A stretch of DNA of 64,000 bases, taken from contig CAZNMY010000018.1 in NCBI GenBank assembly GCA_964574325.1, positions 1 through 64,000 on the forward strand, written 5' to 3'. Shown here one piece after another: positions 44,231 to 51,122 of the stretch. Under the pieces are notes generated by a model. It saw only the letters and a program-made list of their open reading frames with translations. It was not told the DNA's origin and searched no databases. Position numbers and translations under genes: made by a program. This stretch comes from CAMDPA01 sp964574325. Its GTDB lineage: Bacteria > Pseudomonadota > Alphaproteobacteria > Rhizobiales > Hyphomicrobiaceae. How positions within the stretch are numbered: position 1 is the first letter of the stretch; each line of letters opens with the position of its first letter.

Positions 44231-44671
44231 TCAGAGCAGGCCGAGTTCGGCCAGGTCCTTGCGCATCTGGGGCGGCATGCCGGCGAGATCGTCGAGGATG
44301 CGGCCGTCGAGATCGGGCGGGGCGGCGTCGGCTTCGAGATAGCGCCAGCCCTGGAAGGCGCGGCGCGGCGTCGGCCGGACCGGGATCAACTCGCGCTCGA
44401 GCAGGATGAGGCAGCAAGGCCGGCCGTCGGGCCGCGTGCCTTCGCCGAAGCCCGTCAGCTTCTGGCGCGCTGTTATCATGCCTTTGATGACCCAGTAGAT
44501 CGAACCGCCGTCGAGCAGGTCGGTGTCGCGCTTGGGCTTCTGGCCCGTGCGATGAAAAAGCTGCGGCTTCTTCTCGCCGGCCGCCTTCATCTGCGCCAGT
44601 CGCTCGGTCTGCCAGGATGCGAGATCCTCGATCGAGTCGGTGCCGACACTGAGCTTGATGAGATGAAGCAT
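44231..44671 (-). CDS. DUF1489 family protein
   Basis: A 146-residue protein of the alphaproteobacterial DUF1489 family. It starts MLHLIKLSVGTDSIEDLASW and contains TGQKPKRDTDLLDGGSIYWV and the helix-strand AFQGWRYLEADAAPPDL near the C terminus. It is highly conserved in Hyphomicrobiales, with no assigned function. It ends 2 bases from the convergent CoxG-like gene. I chose the ATG at 44671; the longer frame beyond it runs into a G-rich repeat. Confidence 0.85.
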   Translation of the reverse strand: MLHLIKLSVGTDSIEDLASWQTERLAQMKAAGEKKPQLFHRTGQKPKRDTDLLDGGSIYWVIKGMITARQKLTGFGEGTRPDGRPCCLILLERELIPVRPTPRRAFQGWRYLEADAAPPDLDGRILDDLAGMPPQMRKDLAELGLL

Positions 44672-44679
44672 GGAATGGG

Positions 44680-44777
44680 TTGGGTTTTCGGGGCTGGGGT
44701 TTAGGGGTTTGTGGGTGGGGCGTCGGCCGAATTGGCTCGGCACTCTACGCCCCCGAACCCAGCCCCCAAAACCCAAT
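44680..44777. repeat. G-rich/C-rich inverted repeat
   Basis: A G-rich stretch at 44680-44707 (TTGGGTTTTCGGGGCTGGGG and following) is mirrored by a C-rich stretch at 44750-44777 that includes CCCAGCCCCCAAAACCCAA. The imperfect arms enclose about 42 bases between the DUF1489 start and the end of arsC. It could form a long hairpin terminating arsC transcription. Confidence 0.6.
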
Positions 44778-44804
44778 CCCGCCCGTTGCTCACAGGATCT
44801 CGCG

Positions 44805-45164
44805 TCAGAGTATCTCGTTCAGGCGGTCGGCAGGGCGGCACAGACGCACACCTTTCGGCGTGACGACGATGGGGCGGTTCATCAGGATCGGGTGCTCGAC
44901 CATCGCGTCGACGAGCGCTTTTTGGGTGACGCCGTCGCGGTCGAGGCCCAGTTCGGCGAAGACTTTCTCTTTCGCGCGGATCAGCTCGGCGGCGGTGAGA
45001 CCGGCGGATTTCATCAGCTCGACGAGACGCGTTCGGCCCGGCGGGTCCTTCAGATACTCGATCACTTCGGGCTCGATACCCGCTGCACGGATCGCCGCCA
45101 GCGTGGTGCGCGACGTGCCGCATTTGGGATTGTGATAGATCGTCACTTTCGGCTTTGCGCTCAT
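44805..45164 (-). CDS. arsC: Glutaredoxin-type arsenate reductase
   Basis: A 119-residue ArsC-family protein. The active site is HNPKCGTSRTTL with C15, followed by IEYLKDPPGRTRLVELM, and HPILMNRPIVV carries the second conserved arginine that binds arsenate. It would reduce arsenate to arsenite with glutathione and glutaredoxin. No ArsB, Acr3 or ArsR with metal-binding cysteines is nearby, so it is a lone arsC, and some members of the family have other roles. The ATG at 45164 has GAGGAGG upstream. Confidence 0.88.
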   Translation of the reverse strand: MSAKPKVTIYHNPKCGTSRTTLAAIRAAGIEPEVIEYLKDPPGRTRLVELMKSAGLTAAELIRAKEKVFAELGLDRDGVTQKALVDAMVEHPILMNRPIVVTPKGVRLCRPADRLNEIL

Positions 45165-45180
45165 AGCGCTGTCCTCCTCG

Positions 45181-45624
45181 TCATTTCGCAGCGCAGGTGC
45201 CGGTGTATTGCGCGACCAGAGGCTCACCGAACAAACCGAAATGGCGGGAATGCACGGCCGGATAGACGCCCTGCTTCTCGTCTTTCTGATAGACCGTCGT
45301 GATGTTGAGATAGCCTTCCGCGACGACCTCCAGATAGTGGTTGGCGCCCAGCGCGCGAACGATGCGCAGTCCGCCCTTGCCCTCTGGGGTCACGAGATCC
45401 GCGCGCTGGCCTTCCAGGTCGATGTTGCCGATTTCCATCTTCATCGCCTTCGCGGAACGGCTGCGATAGCGACCTTTGGCATAAGCCTGGCTCGCGCCGC
45501 GCGGGAAGGAGCACGAGAACCCTTTCGGCGGTTCCTGAGCCCAGACAGCAGACGGCGCGATGACGAGGCCGAGCATCGCGGCGAGAAACGAGCCGGTGGC
45601 GGTGAGGACTGTACGCATGGACAT
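45181..45624 (-). CDS. Hypothetical secreted protein
   Basis: A 147-residue protein with a clear signal peptide cleaved after APSAVWAQ (SFLAAMLGLVIAPSAVWAQ). The mature part has PKGFSCSFPRGASQAYAKG and the strands EIGNIDLEGQRADLVTPEGK and LRIVRALGANHYLEVVAEGY. The two cysteines (SCSF and TGTCAAK) could form a disulphide. I do not recognise the family. It lies 16 bases upstream of arsC on the same strand and may be co-transcribed with it. Confidence 0.68.
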   Translation of the reverse strand: MSMRTVLTATGSFLAAMLGLVIAPSAVWAQEPPKGFSCSFPRGASQAYAKGRYRSRSAKAMKMEIGNIDLEGQRADLVTPEGKGGLRIVRALGANHYLEVVAEGYLNITTVYQKDEKQGVYPAVHSRHFGLFGEPLVAQYTGTCAAK

Positions 45625-45712
45625 GAAGTGGCTCTGCTGGCTTTTTCGAGGGGCGGCTGGTTCGTGAGCTATCTGCACCCGTGCCCCATTGGGCCGCAAC
45701 TGAATTGCTCCG

Positions 45713-46534
45713 TCAGCCGCTCCAGGCGCACCGGAAACCGATATTGTGGTGACCCGCCCGGGGATTGCGTGACACGGTTGCGCCACGCCACGTGGCGCGC
45801 AACGTGTCCGGCCCTGTATCTGCCGCACCGCCGCGCGTGACGCGGTCCACCGATTTGTCCCGATCCTCGCGGCCATCGTCGGCGCGATAGGGATAGGGGC
45901 GTGCCTGCGACGAGGTCCACTGATGGACGTTGCCGGCGAGGTCCTGAACACCCTCCGGCGTCGCGCCGTTGGGATGGGTGCCGACGTCGGCGAAGGCGCT
46001 GTAGCCCGTGGCGTAGCGGGCACGCGACTTGTCGGGCTTCGCCTCGCCCCACGGATAGGTTCGCCCCGCGATCCCGCGCGCGGCGAACTCCCATTCGGCT
46101 TCGGTCGGCAGCCTCTTGCCTTTCCAGGCGCAATAGTCGCGAGCGCCGTACCAAGACGCCTCGATGACCGGCTTCAATTCCCAGCCCGCATCGGCGAACC
46201 AGCGCGCGTCACGCTTGCGGATGCGCGCATCGCTGTCGTCGTCGTCGAACAGCCGCTGGCCGCGCGCATTCACGACACCGCCACCGAGCGTGTCGAGGAA
46301 GACCGCGAATTCGGCGTGTGTCACGGGGCGAACATCGATCGAGAACGAACCGACCGAGACGGCGTGCGCCGGCCTTTCGTCGGCGAGCCCCCTGTCGGAG
46401 CCCATGATGAACGTGGCCCCGGCGAATTGGATCATCGCGACTTCGCCCGGCCCCTGCTGCGCACCGGCAGATGCGACCGCCAGCGCCGCCGCGGCTGCCG
46501 CCAGGCATCCTGTGACACGCACTGCCGACATCAT
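45713..46534 (-). CDS. Sulfatase-modifying-factor-like exported protein without the catalytic cysteines
   Basis: A 273-residue protein of the FGE-sulfatase/SUMF1 fold with a signal peptide ending near AGAQQ. The fold is clear from ATFIMGSDRGLADERPAHAV, PVTHAEFAVFLD, SWYGARDYCAWKGKRLPTEA and the terminal RNPRAGHHNIGFRCAW. In true formylglycine-generating enzymes the RGGS region is followed by a copper-binding Cys pair; here that segment reads RGGAADTGPDTLRATWRG with no cysteine. It is therefore unlikely to activate sulfatases and more likely a secreted lectin-like or regulatory member. It overlaps the Bug gene stop by 4 bases. Confidence 0.82.
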   Translation of the reverse strand: MMSAVRVTGCLAAAAAALAVASAGAQQGPGEVAMIQFAGATFIMGSDRGLADERPAHAVSVGSFSIDVRPVTHAEFAVFLDTLGGGVVNARGQRLFDDDDSDARIRKRDARWFADAGWELKPVIEASWYGARDYCAWKGKRLPTEAEWEFAARGIAGRTYPWGEAKPDKSRARYATGYSAFADVGTHPNGATPEGVQDLAGNVHQWTSSQARPYPYRADDGREDRDKSVDRVTRGGAADTGPDTLRATWRGATVSRNPRAGHHNIGFRCAWSG

Positions 46535-47544
46535 TTGAGCATCGCCTGCATACGGGCGACGAGAGACGGCGGGGCGGCAGTCGTCGCTACGATGATCTTC
46601 TGCAGCTCCTCGCCGGACAGCGGGTTCAATTCGGCCTTAGCCTTGTCGATCTCGGCGAGGAAATCCGCGTCCCGGACCATCGCCATGAAGGCATTGCGCA
46701 ACGTCTGAACGCGATCCGAGGGCAGCCCCGGCGGAGCCACGAACGAGCGCCCGACGTCCTCTGCGCTGACGTAGAACTCGAGCAGCTTCCTGTCATCGGG
46801 CGTCTTGCCGAATTCGGGGAAGGCTGGAATGTCGGGCAACTCGGGATGACGCTTCAGCGAATAGGTGACGAGGATGTTGATCCTCTTCTCCCTGATCCAG
46901 TCGGCGCGGCGCGCCTTGATCGTGTTGTAGGACGTGAGCGCAGTATCGACCTCGCCGCGCTCCATCGCGAGCAGGCCGTCGACGGAGCCGGGATAGGGGC
47001 CGATCACCTTGAACTTCGCCTTGATGACGCCGTTCAAAAGCTTGGGATAGCCTTCGGTCGGCGAGCCTGCGCCGGTGCCGGCAGCCGTCGTCTCGTGGAC
47101 GAGGGCGTCCTCGATCTTCCTGATCCTGGAGGTCGCCATGCTCAGCTGGATCTGAGCGATCGAAGTCGCGCGGCCGATCCACGTCATCTCGGCGCTCTTG
47201 TATTTCACGCCGGGGTTCCTGATCGCTTCCTCGATGGCCAGCGTCTGCGACAGCGCGGCCATCGCGGTGCCGTCCTTGGGCGAAGCGGCGTAGAGGAAGT
47301 TCGCGGCGGTGAGACTGCCGGCGCCGGGCATCTGCTGGGGCACGATATTGGGCTTGCCGGGAATGTGCCTGCCCATATGACGCGCGAGCGAGCGCGCGTA
47401 GTAGTCGTAAGTGCCGCCCGGACCGAAGCCGATCAGCAATGTGATCTGTTTGCCGGCGAAGAACTCGGCCGGTGCCTGGGCCATCGCGGGAGAAGCCGCA
47501 AATACAACGCTCGCAAAGATGCAGGTCCCCGAGTTGCGCTGCAT
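46531..47544 (-). CDS. Bug family (TTT) substrate-binding protein
   Basis: A 337-residue periplasmic binding protein of the TctC superfamily, in a divergent branch. It has a signal peptide ending at AMAQ, then the core FFAGKQITLLIGFGPGGTYD, with PGKPNIVPQQMPGAGSLTAA in place of the usual RAGAGG loop and VIGPYPGSVDGLLAMERGE. The ATG at 47544 has GGGGAG upstream; its stop overlaps the FGE-like gene start by 4 bases. It is divergent from the thiolase operon that contains another Bug gene. No TctA/TctB partner is visible. Confidence 0.85.
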   Translation of the reverse strand: MQRNSGTCIFASVVFAASPAMAQAPAEFFAGKQITLLIGFGPGGTYDYYARSLARHMGRHIPGKPNIVPQQMPGAGSLTAANFLYAASPKDGTAMAALSQTLAIEEAIRNPGVKYKSAEMTWIGRATSIAQIQLSMATSRIRKIEDALVHETTAAGTGAGSPTEGYPKLLNGVIKAKFKVIGPYPGSVDGLLAMERGEVDTALTSYNTIKARRADWIREKRINILVTYSLKRHPELPDIPAFPEFGKTPDDRKLLEFYVSAEDVGRSFVAPPGLPSDRVQTLRNAFMAMVRDADFLAEIDKAKAELNPLSGEELQKIIVATTAAPPSLVARMQAMLK

Positions 47545-47703
47545 TGCTCGCTCCCCTGTTCTGGTCCGTGGCTCACCGCGAGGCACTCGATTTCTCACGC
47601 TGGCGCGAGGGTCGGCGTGGTGTCAAGTCCATAGCTGGTGGCGCGCCCGCGTGCATTCATCCTATGATGCCGGCAACACCGTCGCCGAGAGGAAGCCCCG
47701 GAC

Positions 47704-48876
47704 ATGGCGCATGCGCTGCGAGACAAGTATGCGATCGTCGGTACGGGCAAGAGCCAGCTCGGCCGTGTGCCCGGGATCTCGACGCTCGGGCTGCTCGAGC
47801 AGGCTATCGGGCAGGCACTCGACGAGGCGGGCCTGAAGAACTCAGATATCGACGGCGTCGTCTGCCGCGGGCCCGACGACATGTATTGCTTCCACCAGCA
47901 GATCGCGCGGCGGCTCGATATCAACTGCGGTTTCTCGACGTCGCTCGACAATGGCGGCGCGAGCCAGATCCTCGCGGTTTCCCTGGCGTGCATGGCGATC
48001 GAGGCGGGGCTCGCGACGACCGTCGTGTGCGGCTACGGACGCGATAGCTGGTCGCGCACGCATGCGACGAGAGAGTCGAGAACGCAGACCGATCTCGTGC
48101 CGTCCGCCCAGCGCCCCCGCGAATTCGGGCCGGAGCACGGCTACTTCGCGGCCGTCGCTCCGCACGCGCTCGGCGCACGCCGGCACATGCACGAGTTCGG
48201 CACGACGCGCGAGGACTTCGCGGAGATCGCATGCGCGTTCCGGGAGCACGCGCTGCGCAACCCGGAAGCGATGATGAAGGAAGCGCTGTCGCGGGAGGAC
48301 TATTTCGCGGCGCGCCATATCGTGGAGCCGTTCGGTCTGTTCGACTGCAGCATCCTGTCCGACGGCGCCGGCGCGGTCGTGGTGACGTCGGCCGAGCGGG
48401 CGCGGGACCTCGCATCGACGCCGGTCACGATCAAGGGGTTCGCGACGTTCAACAACACGAAGGGGTGGTTCGAGGACGACCACATGGTGTCGACGGCAGC
48501 CCGGGAAAGCGGCGCCAGGGCCTACAAGATGGCCGGCGTCGGGCCGTCCGACATCGATACCGCGCAGATCTACGACTGCTTCACCTACATGGTACTGACG
48601 CAGATCGAGGACTACGGCTTCGCGAGAAAAGGCGAGGGCGGACAGTTCGTCCGTTCCGGCGCGCTTCGTCTCGGCGGTGCGCTGCCGACCAATACGTCGG
48701 GCGGGCAACTGTCGGAAGCGCATGTCGAGGGCATGCTGCAGATCGTCGAAGGCGTGCGCCAATTGCAAGGGCGCTACGATGCGAGCCGGCAGGTCGCGGA
48801 CGCGGAAATCGCGCTCGTTTCGGGCCACGGCGGCAACACCGTGTGCCACTCCACTCTCATTCTCGGCAAGGCTTGA
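47704..48876 (+). CDS. Thiolase-like protein lacking the nucleophilic cysteine
   Basis: A 390-residue thiolase-superfamily (SCP-x/archaeal type) protein: MAHALRDKYAIVGTGKSQLG at the N terminus, SDGAGAVVVTSAERA in the middle and the C-terminal ALVSGHGGNTVCHSTLILG. The segment that normally reads DNACASG with the acyl-accepting cysteine reads LDNGGASQ here, so the usual first-half reaction is not expected. Such proteins occur beside DUF35 OB-fold proteins, as here, 4 bases upstream, and probably act as one complex on acyl-CoA substrates. The role is undefined. Confidence 0.85.
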   Translation: MAHALRDKYAIVGTGKSQLGRVPGISTLGLLEQAIGQALDEAGLKNSDIDGVVCRGPDDMYCFHQQIARRLDINCGFSTSLDNGGASQILAVSLACMAIEAGLATTVVCGYGRDSWSRTHATRESRTQTDLVPSAQRPREFGPEHGYFAAVAPHALGARRHMHEFGTTREDFAEIACAFREHALRNPEAMMKEALSREDYFAARHIVEPFGLFDCSILSDGAGAVVVTSAERARDLASTPVTIKGFATFNNTKGWFEDDHMVSTAARESGARAYKMAGVGPSDIDTAQIYDCFTYMVLTQIEDYGFARKGEGGQFVRSGALRLGGALPTNTSGGQLSEAHVEGMLQIVEGVRQLQGRYDASRQVADAEIALVSGHGGNTVCHSTLILGKA

Positions 48877-48880
48877 GGTC

Positions 48881-49312
48881 ATGAGCGACAACCCGACAGC
48901 GACGCCGGCCTATGCCAAGCCGATCCCGGTCCCTTCGCACGAGTCGCGGCCGTTCTGGGAGGCCCTGCGGGACCACAAGCTGACGATGCCGAAGTGCGGC
49001 CGATGCGGGCATCGCTGGTTTCCGCCGACGCTGTTCTGCCCGAAGTGCCGGTCGGCCAGCGTGGCGTGGGAACCCGTCAGTGGACGGGGCCGGGTATTCT
49101 CGTTCGTCAATTTCCACCGCACCTATCACAAGGGCTTCGCGGACGAGCGGCCCTATTGCGTCGCGGTGATCGCACTGGAAGAGGGACCGCGCCTGATTTC
49201 CAGCGTGGTCGGTATCGCCCCCGAAGATGTACGCTGCGACATGGCCGTCGAAGTCGTGTTCGATGATATTACGGAAACGGCGACACTGGCGAAGTTCAGG
49301 CCCGTCGGGTAA
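48881..49312 (+). CDS. Zn-ribbon/OB-fold (DUF35) protein
   Basis: A 143-residue acyl-CoA-associated protein. A rubredoxin-like zinc ribbon (KCGRCGHRWFPPTLFCPKC, four cysteines) is followed by an OB-fold with SGRGRVFSFVNFHR and PYCVAVIALEEGPRLISSVV. Proteins of this family pair with thiolase-like proteins and may present CoA substrates between enzymes. The ATG at 48881 follows the thiolase stop by 4 bases, and the next gene encodes a Bug protein, suggesting uptake and use of the same acid. Confidence 0.88.
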   Translation: MSDNPTATPAYAKPIPVPSHESRPFWEALRDHKLTMPKCGRCGHRWFPPTLFCPKCRSASVAWEPVSGRGRVFSFVNFHRTYHKGFADERPYCVAVIALEEGPRLISSVVGIAPEDVRCDMAVEVVFDDITETATLAKFRPVG

Positions 49313-49358
49313 CGGTCATCGCATCTCAACGAAGAATAATCCGCAAGGGAGACGTTGC

Positions 49359-50318
49359 ATGGCGCTCAGATGGCCGATCGGGTTCGCATGTGCGTTGTTG
49401 ATGCCGGCCGCTGCGCACGCGCAGGACTATCCGGCACGACAGGTGACCATGGTCGTTCCGTTCGCAGCGGGTGGACCGGTCGACAACGGTGGTCGCGTGT
49501 TCGCGGATGCGATGCGCCGTCAACTCGGCAGCGCCGTTCTCGTCGACAACAGGCCCGGCGCGGGCGGCATCGTCGGAACGAAAATGGTGATCGCGGCGAA
49601 GCCCGACGGCTATACGCTGCTGATCGCATCTCCGGGGCCGCTGATCGTTTCGGCCGCCGCGGGAGCCGGGGTCGATCCCGACACCCAACTCGCACCGGTC
49701 GGGCTCATATCCGAATCACCGCAGATCATGGTGGTCAGCAAGACCATCAAGGCCGATACGCTGAGCGAGTTCATCGCGCAGGCGAAGTCGACCTCGGACA
49801 AGCTGAACTACAGCTCCGCGGGCATCGGTACGATGCCGCATCTGGCAGGCGAGATGTTCAAGTCGATCACCGGCATCGACATGCTGCACGTGCCCTACCG
49901 CGGGACCGGCGCTGCGCTGCCCGATCTCATCAGTGGTCGCAACCAGGTTATGATCGGCGACATTACGGCCATGCTGCCGATGCTCGAGGGCGGGCGCATC
50001 AAGTCCTACGCGATCACCGCGACGAAGCGATCCGAGCTCGTTCCGACCGTGCCGACGACGACGGAAGCGGGACTGCCGCGGCTCGTGACCCGCAACTGGA
50101 ACGCGCTGATGGGTCCTGCAGGGCTGCCTCAACCGGTCGTGGCGCGGTTGAATGTGGCGATGCGTGCCGCATTGAACGAGGCCGCCTATCGCGAGGCGAT
50201 GCGCAAGCAGGGCGCCGTGCCGGCGGAAAGCTCGCCGGAGCATCTGGTCAAATTCATCGCCGAGGAGCGCGGCAGGCTGGCGCCGATCGTCAAGTCGATC
50301 GGGCTGAAGCTGGAATAG
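49359..50318 (+). CDS. Bug family (TTT) substrate-binding protein
   Basis: A 319-residue binding protein with a signal peptide ending at AHAQ, then YPARQVTMVVPFAAGGPVDN, the DNRPGAGGIVGTKMV loop, PDGYTLL and VPYRGTGAALPDLISGR, all Bug/TctC hallmarks. AAGGGAG precedes the ATG at 49359. It closes the thiolase/OB-fold operon, which suggests it captures the organic acid those proteins process. TctA and TctB must be encoded elsewhere if it feeds a transporter. Confidence 0.92.
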   Translation: MALRWPIGFACALLMPAAAHAQDYPARQVTMVVPFAAGGPVDNGGRVFADAMRRQLGSAVLVDNRPGAGGIVGTKMVIAAKPDGYTLLIASPGPLIVSAAAGAGVDPDTQLAPVGLISESPQIMVVSKTIKADTLSEFIAQAKSTSDKLNYSSAGIGTMPHLAGEMFKSITGIDMLHVPYRGTGAALPDLISGRNQVMIGDITAMLPMLEGGRIKSYAITATKRSELVPTVPTTTEAGLPRLVTRNWNALMGPAGLPQPVVARLNVAMRAALNEAAYREAMRKQGAVPAESSPEHLVKFIAEERGRLAPIVKSIGLKLE

Positions 50319-50399
50319 TCCCGAACTGGAGCAGCTCCCCCGCAAGGTGGAGAATAAGCGGGGTAAGCGGACGGCAGATCACATATCGGTGCGCCTGCC

Positions 50400-50933
50400 C
50401 TAATGTTGATCGCGACGACGGGCAATCTCCGCCAACACTGCGGGCAAGCCGTCCCTCGCGGCGACGGGATGATGCCGCGCGATCCAAGCCTGCAGGAACG
50501 GCTGCTTGGCCAGCGCCTCCGCCAGCATCTCACGCTTGAGCGCAACCGTGTCTCTGGTCGAGTGCTTTTTCTCCAATGCCTGGCGCAACGCCGGCTTGTC
50601 GAGAGCGACATCGAACGCCTGCCATTGCGCGTATAGTTGCCCCGCCTCGCGTCTGGCACGGCGGAGATGCAAGACCGAAAGGAAAGGATGGCCTGCTTCT
50701 GCATCGATACGGGCCGCCAGCTCAGCCTGGTTGCCGAAGAACACCTCCAAGGCGCGTCGGCGGGTCCCGGCATCCTGCTGAAGCTCATAGAGAGCGCCAT
50801 CCGATGCGCTGGAAACGATATTGCCGCGCAGGCGATCCGCCAGACCCAGCACGTCGAAAACTGCGCCACCCCATTTCACGTAGCCGAACGAGAGCGCAGC
50901 GCCCAGCAAGATGCCAAACAGAAAACGAAGCAT
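50400..50933 (-). CDS. Hypothetical membrane-anchored protein
   Basis: A 177-residue protein with one N-terminal membrane helix (LRFLFGILLGAALSFGYVKW) and a soluble, charged, mostly helical remainder rich in Arg, Gln and Ala (for example LHLRRARREAGQLYAQWQAF). I do not recognise the family. I chose the ATG at 50933, preceded by GAGGTAA, over a frame start at 51041. It is convergent with the Bug gene and downstream of the kinase gene on the same strand. Confidence 0.65.
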   Translation of the reverse strand: MLRFLFGILLGAALSFGYVKWGGAVFDVLGLADRLRGNIVSSASDGALYELQQDAGTRRRALEVFFGNQAELAARIDAEAGHPFLSVLHLRRARREAGQLYAQWQAFDVALDKPALRQALEKKHSTRDTVALKREMLAEALAKQPFLQAWIARHHPVAARDGLPAVLAEIARRRDQH

Positions 50934-51122
50934 CGTTACCTCGTTCGTTGAAGCGACGGCGAAAGCCAACCGGTACGCCACGCCGGCCGCGACATCAACC
51001 ATCGGCAACAACCGGACGAACGCAGGCGTCGTCGCCGGCACCGACGCGCTCGATCGGCCGGAATGCGGTGAAGCCCATCCGGCACGCGCGCGCGAAGCGC
51101 GGTTCGGTCGAGACCGCTTGGC

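Noticed and set aside
44805..45164. Arsenic operon with arsC as support for an arsenosugar reading of the radical SAM cluster
   Set aside because: arsC is 15 kb away and alone, without ArsM, ArsS, ArsB or an arsenic-sensing ArsR; the ArsR at 30948 has no cysteine.
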